Both the position numbers and the translations under genes were made by a program. The notes beneath the pieces were generated by a model that was given only the letters and a program-made list of their open reading frames with translations, had not been told where the DNA came from and did no database searches. A stretch of DNA of 64,000 bases, taken from positions 1,408,565 through 1,472,564 of the forward strand of contig JAJVDF010000227.1 of the NCBI GenBank assembly GCA_022410635.1, written 5' to 3'. Each line of letters opens with the position of its first letter. Positions within the stretch are counted from its first letter, which is position 1. This stretch comes from Tretioscincus oriximinensis (Eukaryota; Chordata; Lepidosauria; Squamata; Gymnophthalmidae). Of the stretch, positions 32,972 through 45,400 are shown in pieces.

Positions 32972-33401
32972 CTGGCAGAGGTTATCACTGACAGATTATC
33001 ACTATCCAAATTAGACTGAAATACATTTGGCAGCATTTGAGAATAGTTGGCTACAAACTATTTTATTTACTAGCGGAGAGGGCCAATTTTTCCTTCCTTC
33101 ATCTCTTGCCTCCCTCTCCCCTTCCCCCTTCCTCCCCTCTCCTTTGCCTTCCTCCTCCTCTGCCCCCCCCCCACCCACTCTCCCTCCCCCCCCCCTCCCC
33201 CCCTCTGGCAGAGGTTATCACTGACAGATTATCACTATCCAAATTAGACTGAAATACATTTGGCAGCATTTGAGAATAGTTGGCTACAAACTATTTTATT
33301 TACTAGCGGAGAGGGCCAATTTTTCCTTCCTTCATCTCTTGCCTCCCTCTCCCCTTCCCCCTTCCTCCCCTCTCCTTTGCCTTCCTCCTCCTCTGCCCCT
33401 C
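32972..33401. repeat. Tandem duplication, 233-bp unit
   Basis: CTGGCAGAGGTTATCACTG starts at 32972 and again at 33205. About 197 bases of each unit appear identical, through TTTGCCTTCCTCCTCCTCTG; the first unit then has an extra run of Cs. Identity this high means a recent duplication or an assembly artefact. Confidence 0.88.
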
Positions 33402-33560
33402 CCCCACCCACGTACCCTTTCACCCTGCTCCCCTCCTCCCACCAGCCCCCCCTACTACCAGCAGGGGCCCCACCCCATTTTACCATCTTCTCTCCTTCTT
33501 TCCCTCTTCTTCCTCTTCCTCCTCCCCTCCTCCTCCTCTTCTTTTTCATCACGGGATGAT
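33090..33560. repeat. Pyrimidine-rich tract
   Basis: Long CCTCCC/CTTCC runs interrupted only by the unique part of the second 233-bp unit. Open frames across it (Ser/Pro/Leu-rich or, antisense, Gly/Arg/Glu-rich) are compositional. Confidence 0.85.
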
Positions 33561-33821
33561 AATAACTCTGACCTGACACAAACTGATTATCAGTGGAATT
33601 TTGGAAAATATCCTGGTGATCTTAAACCAGTTTAATTTTAGTAATATTTTGCTTTCTTCCAGTGGAAGCATCTACAGTTGCATGGGAGGGAGGGTGAGTG
33701 AATAGAAGGGTGGGGGAGGATATTTTGTATGTCAATCTATTTGTGCATTTGTTTTACGTGTGTGTGTTTCTATTTATGTATCATTGTCTTGGTGTGTGTA
33801 AATATATTTTTTTNAAATTAT

Positions 33822-34015
33822 TAGGATGGATCTCTTGATACTGCTGCCAAGGCGGAGGAAATTCCACTTGCAGGGATTCGAGAAGAGCTGAAGGTGCGCA
33901 TGCTCAAGCCTTCTGCTTGAGCATGCACAGGTGNGCCATTGGTGGGCCACTGGGTGAGANGGAATGCTGGGCTAGATGTGCTGAGGCCTGATTCAGCAGG
34001 GCTCCTTTGAGATAC
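33822..34015 (+). mobile_element. CR1 LINE 3' terminal fragment
   Basis: ATTAGGATGGATCTCTTGAT, CCACTTGCAGGGATTCGAG, then a small insert and ATGCTGGGCTAGATGTGCTG, TTCAGCAGGGCTCC. Confidence 0.65.
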
Positions 34016-35195
34016 TTATCTGGTAACTCTATGACAACCGCTCCCCAAATTATGAAAAACCAAGAGTGAGAAGCTGATACCTCAACTTGAAAAGAAACAG
34101 AAGACCATCCCGCCTGGCTTCAGCCCATCAGCTCATCTGCCTACAAGAACAAAAAGCTGACAGATGGCAAAGACCAAATGCACATTGCCTGGAGCCCTTT
34201 TGCTGGATAAGCAAGATTAAAACTGGAAGGCGGGGAGGGGAGAAACCCACATAGTTGTTCTTCTGTTCAATTTGCAAAGCTAATATAAGTCACAGAGGCA
34301 TGCTAATCGTCGAGCATTTTCCCTGCGCTTGCAATGCAATTCCCCAAATATTGCAGTAAGTGAAAAACAGCCAACCCCAACACCGCCGCCAAAGCTTAAG
34401 TACCTTTAAGTGCCCATAAACATGCCTGCTTGGCCAGGTTAGCAACAGGAGCCCCGCCCTGCCAGCCTTGCTGAGAAGGAAGGAAGTCACCACCTCGCCT
34501 TTTGTCCTCCAGAAGAATCGCTGCTGGGATCTGGGCCAGAAGAAATCANTAAAGCCATGTCAAAGGCTGGGGAGGGGGGGGGGAGCAGAGATTCACCCCA
34601 GGGAAAGAAAGCAAAGACAATGTGTGTGTGAGTGTGGGGCGGGAGGCACACAAATGCCACATTCGAGAGAAGCAACTATTATGGTAATTTGAGATAATGA
34701 GCTAGAGGCGCCAGTTCAAGTCTGCATAACATCACTAAGAGAAAGCACTCAACAGCAAGCCGGTTCCAGTGGGAGCCCAGGCTCACCTTACTCTGCCCAG
34801 CCCAGGGCATCTCTTGTCTCGTCCCACTTGCCCTCCGGCAGGCTCTGAATCCCAGCCATAAGCACGCAAGAGGTTAATGTCCATTTATGGGGAGCAAAGG
34901 TCACCAAGGACCAGAATGTACCACATGGGCAGACAGGCTTCAGTACTAGTCAGAGTTGCAAAGAAAAGGGAAATTCATTGCAGGTGTAATTTGCACATCA
35001 AATATTACCTGCTGGGTTGACTTCTTGCATGCATAGATGATCAGGGGGGAAAACAGGGCTGGAGTCCTGCATTTGTTGAAATTTCTTTTTTGACACACCC
35101 ATTAATGATGCACCAACCAACCCTGTACTGCATTTTTTTTTTTACAATAAACCTTTTGGCTTAAATGAAAAATGCTGTGCATGGCAAAAACTAAC
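34016..35195. other. Intergenic stretch, unrecognised
   Basis: No gene or named repeat. 34260-34480 has GGCATGCTAATCGTCGAGC and other low-CpG unique sequence that could be a conserved noncoding element, but nothing in the window alone can show conservation. Confidence 0.35.
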
Positions 35196-35625
35196 AGTGC
35201 ACATCACTCTGAATAAAACACACACAGAGAGAGTCAAACACGATTGAAGCATCGTGCTGTGGGGATGGTTTTCTTCAACAGGGCCAAGGATGCTGGTGAG
35301 AGGTGATGGGAAGATGGATGGAGCTAAAGATAGGGAAATCCTGGAGGAAAACCAGTTAGAGGCTGCAAAAGACTTGAAACTAGGCCCGATGTTCACCTTC
35401 CAGGAGTACAATGGTCCTAAACAGTGTCATGGTTCACATCATACCTTATTCATGGGTTAGAATGGCCCAAAGACCTAAATTCCACTGAGAATCTGTGGAA
35501 AGACTTCAGAATTGCTGTTCACAGACATCATCCAATCGGACTGAATTTGAGCTATTTTTTGAAGAATGGTCAAAGTTTCAGCCTCTAGACATGCAAAGCT
35601 GGTAGAGATCAGTACTGCCCGGAGC
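35196..35625 (+). pseudogene. Tc1-like transposase fossil (C-terminal half)
   Basis: The plus strand reads MLWGWFSSTGPRMLVRGDGK and ILEENQLEAAKDLKLG, then, after a frame change, LEWPKDLNSTENLWKDFRIA and VHRHHP: the second half of a Tc1 transposase DDE domain. In intact Tc1 proteins the block after LEWP reads PDLNPIENLW with the catalytic Glu; here bases are missing between LEWP and DLN. Several frameshifts make it dead. Confidence 0.8.
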
Positions 35626-35635
35626 CTCAAATGTA

Positions 35636-35925
35636 CAAGAAGAAAAAGAACTGGGTTCTTATACCTGCTTTTCTCACCTTTTAAAGGGACTCAAAGNGGC
35701 TCACAAGGGTATTTTTGCCTGAAGGCTGACATTCTATCTTCCCCANCATGCTGTGATTGTTCCCNTGTATCTACTTGCAGTCAGTTGCAATTTCTTGCAA
35801 TTCATGCTTTTGAATAGCTGGGTTGGCTAGAGCTACAGGCTCACCCCTCCAACACAGGGTTTCGAAACCCCANCTCCTAGGTAAGAGACGGATTCCTTAG
35901 CGACTGAGCTATCCATGCAAGATTT
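35636..35925 (-). mobile_element. tRNA-derived SINE (second type), antisense
   Basis: Reverse complement of the element at 50072-50368: tail AGAAGAAAAAGAACTGGG, body GGCTCACAAGGGTATTTTTG, B-box region GGGTTTCGAAACCCC, A-box region CGACTGAGCTATCCATGC. Five ambiguous bases fall in or next to it. Confidence 0.8.
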
Positions 35926-36008
35926 TTGTTTTTTATTTGTGCGCAACGCAGCTGCAAAATTTTTTGCCAGTGGGACCAGAAGTGACATCATGTCACTTGT
36001 AGACAAGA

Positions 36009-36271
36009 GAGTCAGTTTGGTGTAGTGGTTGGAGTGCTGGACTCTTATCTGGTAGTTTCCTGGTTCGATTCNCCACTCCTTCATGAAAGCCAGATGGGTG
36101 TCCTTGGGCCAGTCACAATTCTTTAGAATACTCTCAGCCCCACCTACTTCACAGGGTGTCTGTTGTGGAGAAAGTAACAAAAGCTGTATGTGCCGCCCTT
36201 TGGTTGGCCACCCTAGATCTTTGGGTATANGGTGGGATATAAGTATAAATAAATAAATAAATAAATAAATG
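36009..36271 (+). mobile_element. tRNA-derived SINE with L2-like tail
   Basis: A-box region GTGTAGTGGTTGGAGTGCTG, B box GGTTCGATTC at about 36062, body CTCTCAGCCCCACCTAC and AGGGTGTCTGTTGTGG, tail CCCTAGATCTTTGGG and (AAAT)n to 36271. More complete than 27766-27992. Confidence 0.85.
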
Positions 36272-36274
36272 TGA

Positions 36275-37465
36275 GGGTGCCACTCCCGGGAACAGAGGCT
36301 GCCCTTATTGATAAAATGTGCAAGATTCTCGGACAGCTCCCACCACTGGTTGAGACATACCTACATTGTCTTGCAGTTGTAAGGTAGTCTGTGGTGACTG
36401 GCTGGGGGGGGGGGGCATGGTTTTCTTTACATCCTGAAAGGAGGGGGTTCCTGGAGCCCAGGAGTGGGAGTGGTTTCTCTTGGTTTCCCTGTTGGGATGG
36501 GAAGTTAAANCCTTGAGACAGCCAATCTGGTGACAGCTTTGGCTGAGGTAAATAATACATAAGGAGCAAAGAAAGGTTTTGAGGTTTGTTTCAGTTAGGG
36601 AGAACTAAAGACAAGGGGGACAGGGGTCGGACAACCTTTGGCAGTCAGGCTAAAATCACTGTGAGCCTCTAAGCTAGGCAGGAGCTGCAGACAAACAGGT
36701 AGTTTTAGCCAACCAGAAGGGTAGAATGTTAAGAATGGGGATGACTTCTGTTAGGAATGTAAGTATAAGTAAAGCGCTTGGATTTTAAATGCAATTGTAA
36801 TTATTAAGAGAGTGAGTTCTGTGTCATAAGCATAGCATGGTGGTTCATATGACAACCCTGTAAGGTCAGTTAAGAGAAGAAGCTATGCTTATGGTTGAGT
36901 TGCGGTGGATTCAATGCAGGGATTCCTAAGATGCCTAAATAAAACTTCAAATTGTAATAGTTCCAATATAATCTTAGCTTGGTTGAAATTCCAACTAGTG
37001 TTAAAGAAAATTCAGCAAGGACACACTGTCTTCTATAAAATAGGGTTCCCACTTAAAATCTGAGATAGAGCTTTGGGCTTTTAATGATCATGGAACAGGG
37101 GACTTTTCACCAGGAGCAACTTCAAAAGGCTGCTGCATCTGGGGAGAAAAAACACTTTTTCACACCCATTAAAGGTCTAAAGCTGTATCCCTGGTTTTAT
37201 GTTGGAACGCTACCATAATACCAATTCCTTAACTCTGTTTGGTGCCTGTTTACATTATTATTCCTCCTCGCCAAATATTACTGAGTACATCTTCCTAAAG
37301 CAGGGGCATAAATTAAGTAATCATCAAAATATTGGTCTTTTCCTGATTGAGCCTTGGGGGATACATCTCAGATCCAGTGCTGGAGTTTTCTGGCAGGAAC
37401 TCCTGTCCTGTGAGGCCTAAAATCTCAAGCATTTTAAGTTCTACTTGCATGCAGATCATGCATGA
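36275..37465. other. Intergenic stretch, unrecognised
   Basis: Contains an 11-G run near 36403 and otherwise unique AT-rich sequence. No gene or named repeat. Confidence 0.4.
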
Positions 37466-37562
37466 AAAATTGTGATGTCACTTCTGGNGCTTGACTAGAA
37501 GCGACATCATTTGTGATGTCACTTCCACCCCCAGAAGCAGGGGAAGGAAGTGACATCACAAT
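37466..37562. repeat. Cluster of TGATGTCA motifs with a hairpin
   Basis: TGTGATGTCACTTC occurs at about 37470 and 37514. The second pairs with GGAAGTGACATCACA at about 37548-37562, giving a 15-bp stem; GCGACATCA lies between. These are one base off the CRE TGACGTCA and may be decayed repeat units. Confidence 0.6.
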
Positions 37563-37564
37563 CT

Positions 37565-40000
37565 TGCTTCCATCCCCTGCACAACCTTCCTTGCTGCCCG
37601 CCAATCTGTGCTTCGTACAAGGGGGGGGGGGCACCCACGCATGCACAAGGTTCTTGCACAATGTCCATCATTGCTCAGAACAGGGGTCTGTCATTCTGTC
37701 CAAAAGAAATTATTGCCTCTACTTTATGCCTCATATTAGAACAGTGAAAGTTGTTGCAACACAAGGAAGTGTACAAAAAATATTGTCACCAAATTGTTTG
37801 ATTCCTCCTAAAATAAACAAACAATCCAGGAAATGCTTTCACGTGTGTTTATTGCCCTCTTGTGGTGGGAAGTGAATAAGCCGTTAACAGAACCGCAGGA
37901 TTTGTCTTTTTTTCTACTTGGGAACAAACTTCCAACACAAGACAAAGGTTTTGTGGTAGAAACTGAAGGCACCAATTTTAAGAAACAAAGAACTATTTGT
38001 AGGACCACTGCGCTTTAACTTCTCAGTCTTCTTCCCACAGGCTGAAGGGCTGAGCCAGTGTGCTAAGGCTTCTAATAAATTGTTGCTGGGTACCATCAAG
38101 ATGGATTCAATCTCTGGTGACTTCCTGGATATAATTAGGCAGCTTTATGGATACAGAAATCGTTTCCTATTATCTTCTCCTGGGGAGATGCCCAAGACTG
38201 AAGTGGAAACCCTCAGCGTTCTGGGAAATTTATATAGTGTTGGATTTGCCTCTGAAAGCCAGCTGTTGGGAGACTGCATGTAGAACACGANGTGATCTCA
38301 TAACCGACAGATGGGCTCTCCTATGCAATTGGTGGGGAACTGTGATAGCAACTACTGGGCAAGATGGATTAACGCGCCATTTTTTGTCTTCTGATGTACT
38401 ACTGGAGGACAGCAACTGTTCAGTTTAATATTAGGTGGTATNAATCCAAAACATACATAGGGTTATAGAACAGGTTGGAGAACTTACAAATCATGTTTCA
38501 GTTTGTAAAGCAGTTCAAGTCAAGGATTGGTTTTAGTTCCCTTTATTCAAGATTCTTTCTNTATTGGGTTTTATTCCAGGATATCTTCTAGAACAGAGAC
38601 CAGCATGAAAAGGTCGTTTCCTTGCAGGTCAGCTGTGTATTCAAGAATGTGCCTCTTTTTATATATACTGCTCAAAACAATTAAGGGAACACTTTAACAT
38701 ACACTGTTACATTATTATATACTGCTCGAAACAATAACATAACTATCATTTCACAGAAAGCCCTGAAGATGTAACACTTCTAACATATTACCATAACGAA
38801 CCCTGACCTTGGAAGGACGGGCAACGGAAATATTAATTTGTAGTCTTTAAGCCCTTATCATGATCTCTGCTGCCAATAATATGGTTTCTGACTTTTTTGT
38901 TATTATCATTCATTTCAAAGGCTTCCGGAGTAGTGACCTGCTGTCAGACGTTTTGGATGTTACCAACAATGGCAACTTTCAACTTGCCTTGTCCTTGGAG
39001 ATAGTTTTATGCTGGCTGTAGTTCCGACAAGTCAAAAAAACTCAGTAGGTGGAGTAACATGTTCAGTTTTGCCCACAGTAACTTCCATAGAGGTTTAAAG
39101 CTAATGGAAAGCACTGAATTTAGCTGGAGTGGAAATCCATCAAGCTCTCCAGNGGCATTACAGGCAGACATCAGATAGCATTTGAGAGGAAGCAGACTTA
39201 TGAAAACTCACGTTGGCTACCTTTTTCCTCTCATCTCTAAAGTGTTACGAGATGCCCTTGCTAGAAATCCCGTACCCAGAGTAAGATGGCAACGTTATGT
39301 GTGTGCATTTAAGGGGGGATTCAAGNTAAATTTCTAGTATATGATATGAATCATCATCTTAGATATATCAGCATTTTCCACTAAAATGAAATTAGTAACT
39401 CCACCTGATATTCTAAAAACTGAAATAGACCAGCAAGATCAGAAACCTCTTCTCATTGTGATCAATTGCATATGGAAACCTATGAACTGGGCATTTGCTG
39501 AAAGCATGTATGTAAATACTGGCATTGTTTGACTCGCATCCAAATCAGCAAGCTCAAGCCAAGGATCACCAGCTACCTTTGCATGTAAATCAGTAGGATT
39601 TTTTTTTAGTGAAGTAAGATGCTGNATTGCTCACAATGAAAAGTCCCAAAGATTGGTTGGTGACAAGTCGTGCCAGTAGCTGTTGATCACTTGATCCACA
39701 AAAAGGGATCAGAAAGGAGTGATCAGAAACAGGGGGAAAAAAAGCTGAACCAGCTTCATATCAATTCAGTGCCACATGCTGACCATTATTTTCTTCCCAG
39801 TTAATCTTACAACCAGCTATTTAAGTATAACCAGCTGCCAACACAAATGTAAAACTTCCTGTCCTGCCATCCATCTAGTAATATCTAAGAGCCCTTTTTG
39901 CCATGAATTTACTCAAGTCCTTTCCACAAAAAAACCCCTTTCCAAATGCAGGTACAAACCAAAATAGTCAGCTTCTCATTAACTGCACATTTCAAAGCAT
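37565..40000. other. Intergenic stretch, mostly unrecognised
   Basis: A degraded foldback arm lies at about 38555-38610 (GGGTTTTATTCCAGGATATC). A doubled TATACTGCTC motif at 38660-38740 (ATACTGCTCAAAACAATTAA) resembles a Tc1-type end. Nothing else is recognised. Confidence 0.45.
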
Positions 40001-40004
40001 TCTT

Positions 40005-40415
40005 CCAGTTTCCCCGAAGATAAGACATCCCCTGAAACTAAAACCTAGTAGAGGTTTTGCTGAATTGCTCAATTTAAGGTGCGCCCCGAAAGTAAGACNT
40101 NGCAAACCTTTCATTTGTGATGAGCTCCCCCTGGTGGCCAGAAACTGCAATACCATTAATTTTTTTTGTTCAGCAATAAATGTGAATTCTTCATGGAAAA
40201 ATTTGTCATAGTTTTCTATAAAAACCTGACCTGACATTAGTCCCTCAGCATCTGAAGAAGTAGACGTGTCTATGAAAGCTTATGCCACCCACTTTTCTCC
40301 TGTTAGTCTCACAGTGCTACTAGCCCCTTTAATGGAAAAAATAAGACATCCCCTAAAAATAAGATGTAGCGCATCTTTGGGAGCAAAAACTAATATAGTA
40401 TTAAGAGTGTTCCAG
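40005..40415 (-). mobile_element. Short copy of the TA-flanked DNA element, split by another repeat
   Basis: AGTTTCCCCGAAGATAAGAC, AGCTCCCCCTGGTGGCCAG, AATGTGAATTCTTCATGG and GCATCTTTGGGAGCAAAAAC are the inverted counterparts of the ends of 54444-55612. It lacks the GC-rich core of that copy. A different repeat (about 40240-40328) is inserted in it. The outer ends are decayed. Confidence 0.7.
40240..40328 (+). repeat. Interspersed repeat fragment nested in a DNA element
   Basis: CATCTGAAGAAGTAGACGTG, CTATGAAAGCTTATGCCACC and GTTAGTCTCACAGTGCTACT: same family as 12970-13035 and, inverted, 49955-50071. Its position inside 40005-40415 shows that it is the younger insertion. Confidence 0.65.
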
Positions 40416-41384
40416 NAGACTTGTGAATAATCACTTAATTGGCTGAATATGCAAGGAAAAATGTTTCAATTAGCTGAAGAGGAAATAATGTGTCAGTTTG
40501 CCGTTTTCTCTTAAGAATCAATGTGGCTAAACCCAGCACCCTAGAANTTAGGCTACACTAACTGTGGGGTGCTGACAAATTAAAACAGAAGAAGCTACAT
40601 AGTTGTTTCTGACAAGGGATTCCGGGGGAGCACCAAGTTTGTTCAAAGATCTTAAAGACCGACTGTCACAACTTCTTTTACCAAACNAGTAAAGCAAAGG
40701 AAGACATAAAACACAAGATGACTGAAAAATACAAAGCAACAGCATTATAAGTCTATTAGGGGATATATACACNAATGAAAACCAGAATTCTGTGACATTT
40801 TTATGAAATTTTGTTACTTCCGAGCGAGTCCAAAGTACCAGCAAGTAACAAGGTAAAATCTTAATTCATGCCATATATTGTACAGTATTTTGTGCGTTAT
40901 CAAAATTCTGTCAAAGAAAACCGAGGTTTATTTTGTAGTAGCAATAGTTTCTGTTTTATTTTTAATATACTTTAGGAAACAATATACAAAGCTGAGCCTT
41001 CCCACCATTTTCAAACAGTGAGACACTCCAAGTACACAAAGTCAGCGTTTTTGTGATGGCGAAGAACAGCAGTCAGCACCAGACTTGAACAGTTAGCTAC
41101 AACACAAACATCCTTCAAAATGAAATGTCATAATAGCAAGACAGGTAAAACCAGAAGTTATGACAACTGTTGGGGAAATGGTCAATGATCCTTGTTGAAT
41201 GTCATCATTAAATATTTTATACACAATTTCTCGTTTACAGTTTTTAAAACAAAAAACTCCCTTGAGGACTTTTTTCCTTTTAATGAAGTACAAAAGTATT
41301 CAACAAGAATAGCTCTAATAAAGAATCCCCAAAGAGTCCAAATTTTAATAATGTATTGATCAAAGGAAATGAAAACCAGTGTTT

Positions 41385-42365
41385 CTTTGTTTTAAACATG
41401 TTTATTACAACAGATACAATTCACATCTGACTAGGTTTTTTATTTTTCCTTCTTTCCCTCCCACAACCTTGTTGACATGTTCATTGGGCTGTTTTCTTAT
41501 AATTTGAGAAAGGGATGTACTCATAGCACACATGCCCAGCAGTATTACTAGTCCATTCTTACAGGGTGCAAATGGAAATACATTTCAATAATTTATACAA
41601 ACAAGTGGGTTATGCTCAATCACTGCAATTTTAAGCTACTGTACACAGGAATGAAAAGATATAGAAAAGTGCCATAGCAACAGTGCCTTAGGAAAGAAGG
41701 AAATTAGAAGANTTTTTTAAAAATTAGAAAATCAGATCTAGGAGTTTTAAAGGAAAAATAAACAGAGAAAATGAAGAAGAAAAAAGGAACACTGCTCTGT
41801 AAAACAGAATGGAGAAGCACTGCTCTTGATTCGGTGCAAGTGTGGAAACAGTTGTTTCATGATATTTTTGTACATTACCCAAACTGTTTCAAACGGTTGC
41901 AACCTTCAGACACATGGCCCTTGCATTGGCTTTTAGAAAATGCAAGATTTTGAATGATAAATTAACTAAATAAAAAAAAAAGAGAGAGAGAGAGAGCTAA
42001 TTTTGCAGACAGGTTTACATGTAAAAGGCTAGGTATTTAGCCACCTCAGCATTGATTAGTTTTGGATGTCTAAGCTCTGATACACATGGCTTCCCATGGC
42101 TTCACTCTACAAAACATATTTACAACGTGAAGAATACATCTACAAGAAATCTACATTTCAAGGGTTTTACAAATCATCCTTGTTTCCTTCCCCAGAATGA
42201 CTCCCCTCCTGTCCCCTTTCCCATGACTTTTTATTTAATTATTTATTTATTCTGCCCAACTCAACGGTCCAAAGTCTACTCGAATGCAGCTCAAAAATGT
42301 TAAGACTGGGCAATCNGTTATACAGTTCCTGTACTCAAAACCCATGTGCAATTATTCACAACTTT
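41385..42365 (-). other. WAC: Probable WAC 3' untranslated region (extent uncertain)
   Basis: AT-rich sequence follows the stop codon. On the minus strand AATAAA occurs at 41444-41439 and 41406-41401, which would end a UTR of about 970 nt. Further AATAAA-type signals near 40930-40960 allow a longer form. A LINE-tail-like ATTTATTTATT stretch at about 42232-42260 and an (AG)n run at 41978-41996 lie inside. Confidence 0.4.
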
Positions 42366-42435
42366 TCACACCATGAAGGAATTCTGATTCTTTAGTTTTT
42401 CAAGTTCTTTAATTTGTTGTCTCAAAAATAGTATC
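42366..42435 (-). CDS. WAC: WAC terminal coding exon
   Basis: Acceptor ccttttcag|GATACT; the stop codon TGA is at 42368-42366. The 70 coding nt give [18 protein letters not shown] and the terminal NSFMV, the expected WAC C-terminus and the end of the coiled coil. Confidence 0.96.
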
Positions 42436-45400
42436 CTGAAAAGGGAAAAGAAAAAGAATTAGTATATGTGCACCAAGTCTAGTCTTACATTTTGCTCAAC
42501 AATTAGTTATTTTGACTAAAGGCATGCACNTACTTAATTTAGTTATTCAGTCTGTAACGGTTGATGGATAACTGTGATAAAACACAGAAATAATTTTTGC
42601 GTAGTTTCAAAAAAGGATACAATTTCTGGGCCTATAAATGGCTGACCTACCTTAACGGTATACATAATGAACTAAATAACTGTCCAAGATCCAGGAGCAC
42701 ACAAGGGCACCTTCAGTAGTTCAATGGCTGTGGAGGGAGGTATTATGCCTGTTTAAGTCAGTGCAACCCTGTATGGTAAGGTAATAAAATTTCTAGACCC
42801 TGACTGTATACTAGGGAACTCAGCTGAATAACTTTTAAGTTTAATTGAAGTAATACAAAATTAAAGTAAGTTAAACAGTGACACACTCAACATAAACTTT
42901 TACCTTTGCTCACGCAAAGTTGCTTGAATTTCACATACTCGAACTAAAGATCGTAAGTTTTTTAATTCAGTACAAATTTCTGACATGTGGACGCTTCCCA
43001 TGTTATGAGCTTCTTCACGTAATCGAGATGCCTAAACCAGAGAAGGATTGAGCCATTAGTAGATGAATGCTAATTAAATACAAGTAAAACATTGTAATAT
43101 NAATGGGTAAAAATAGTTCCAAAAATACATAATTTGAAGTACAGTTTCTTGTAAATAATTGATTATTTTTATTTTAAATCCCAGTATTGTCGAATGTCAG
43201 TGATATGAGATTAGAAAACACTTTACTACCTACTGAAATATTTAGCAAGGTACATATGCATCAAGAAATAATGGAAAAAATTAAAAACATATTTAATAAA
43301 TATCAAGATACAGGACTATTACGTTTCTTCTAAATTCATAAAAGAAATCTGGTTCTACTTAGAAGAAATGAAAATTTATTTGCCTTAAACCAACAATTTT
43401 TTGTCAAGTATGTACAAGAAATTGAACTACAACACTGTATTATAGAAAAGGTTGCTGCAAAATGTAAGACAAGACAGACAAATCTTTATTCTCTTATTGT
43501 CATTTAATGCTCTATTCTTCCAAAGTATCCATTTCATAAGATAACAAAGCAGAAAGATTTTCTAGTCTCTTTGGTCAAAAAGTTCCTGAAAAAACTATTG
43601 TTTTTAAATCCAAGTTAGCAAATAAGCCACTTTGGGTACTAGTTGAAAAACAACATGAGAGGTTCACAAATTCATGCATTGCAAGCACCATTCTCTATTC
43701 AGGACTCCCCAGACCTCTTGTATGTGGATGTCAACTCATTGGTCACAGAAAGACTTGCACTTCAGACCCCATATTTCCTGGCTGATATATAAAATCATCA
43801 ATGTCAAACCCTTTTGGCTTTCAAACATCCACATAATTTTAATTTCACTACAATTATTCCATGCATCTGACCAGCAAAAAATTATAAAGCATCCACTTTA
43901 CAAAAGGATTTACTGGTATTCATAAATCAACCAGATCTTCAAAAGTTCTAAGATAACAAAATGTTTATGTTAAAGGAAACCGAACCAGCAGATAATGTAC
44001 ACACCTGCTTTTCTGCATGATCTGCAGGCCATCCTTGAACATGCTTTATAAGATTCTCATTGAAATGTGCTGCTAGCGTGGGTGTTAATGAACACGTAGG
44101 TCGTGCAGATGCATTCTGTGGTGCTGNCGTATTTGAAGCACTTGTGTTGGAGGTATGATTTGGACCAGGAGATGGACTTCTCTGACTACTGCAAGAAAAA
44201 AGGACACTGCTAAGTAAATAGAATTTGTTAATTTTTCCTGTCTTCATCTTTATAAGCTGTACTTGAAATAATACTTCATTGTTACTCTGTAACCATTTTT
44301 GTTTTCCAAGGTCAGGTTACACATTTAAAGTATATTTAAAGATATATTTAAAGTATATCTAAAGATAAGGAGTATCCCTTCATTGAAGACATACTGAAAT
44401 AATTTGGTTTGGGTTACTTTTATTTCTNTAAAGTTTCAATTATTATTAAAAATAAAACTACACAAAATATAAGCATTATTGAGATCCTTCATTAATTTGT
44501 ACTTCATTAGATATGCATTGATCAGCTTGAAAAAGCCAGGTTTGTACAAATTGGATAAAACATTATCTCACTTTTACTAATCCAATTATTGTTTTATAAG
44601 TACAAAAACTCAACTTCTTAAACAAGTAGACCAACAATTTCAGGACAGCTGTTGCATCAGCCCAAGAATGCATGATTTTCTCAAATGTACTATAATGAAG
44701 TCTAATATTTAATATTTACCTTGAACGCTGGAGGCTTCGAGGAGAAGCAGACTCAAGACCTTGCTGCTTGTCAACAATCACAGGCTGTTGAGATGCTGAC
44801 TGTGAAACTGGTCCTTGCTTAACACCTGAACTAGTAACCTGAAAGCACAACATTTGATCAGGTACCTATACTACCCAAGTGTTCTTAAGTGATCAATCAA
44901 TCACATATCAAATTCCAGTTAGAAATAAAACATTAATTGGAAGCAATCCTGAAAATTAATACAGCATTTCAGAGCATTCTAATAATATAAAACATTTTAA
45001 CTAACTCACATCCTTTTAGTTAATTCTCATAGTCATGTTTTAATACCTAAAGTTACACCAACTGTGATTTAGAGATTTGGAGAAGGAAACAAAACAATGA
45101 CAACCTTAAAACATTTTATAAAGGTACTGCAGAAAACTGAACAACTGAAAAGAAAAAAATGATGGGACAAGTAATGGGAAAGAACTGGTGTAAAATACAC
45201 AGGGGAACCATCAATTATAAAAGGGAGAAAAAAACCATGTCCTAATAATCTCTGGATTGTTAGGACATTATTAAAAGGGAGGTATGGTACTACCTTGCCC
45301 CTATCCTTTGGAGAGATATCGCAGATTGAACCAATGGTCTTTTAACTGCACAGGCTCTGGCTGGCTTATAACCACTTTTCATCTTCGAAGTTGTAGAAAT

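Noticed and set aside
33027..33635. Pro/Ser/Leu-rich plus-strand frames and a Gly/Arg/Glu-rich minus-strand frame
   Set aside because: They are translations of the pyrimidine-rich tract and are repeated because of the 233-bp tandem duplication.
38660..38760. Possible intact Tc1 terminal repeat pair (TATACTGCTC twice)
   Set aside because: The two copies are in direct, not inverted, orientation and about 50 bases apart with no element between them; at most a decayed end.
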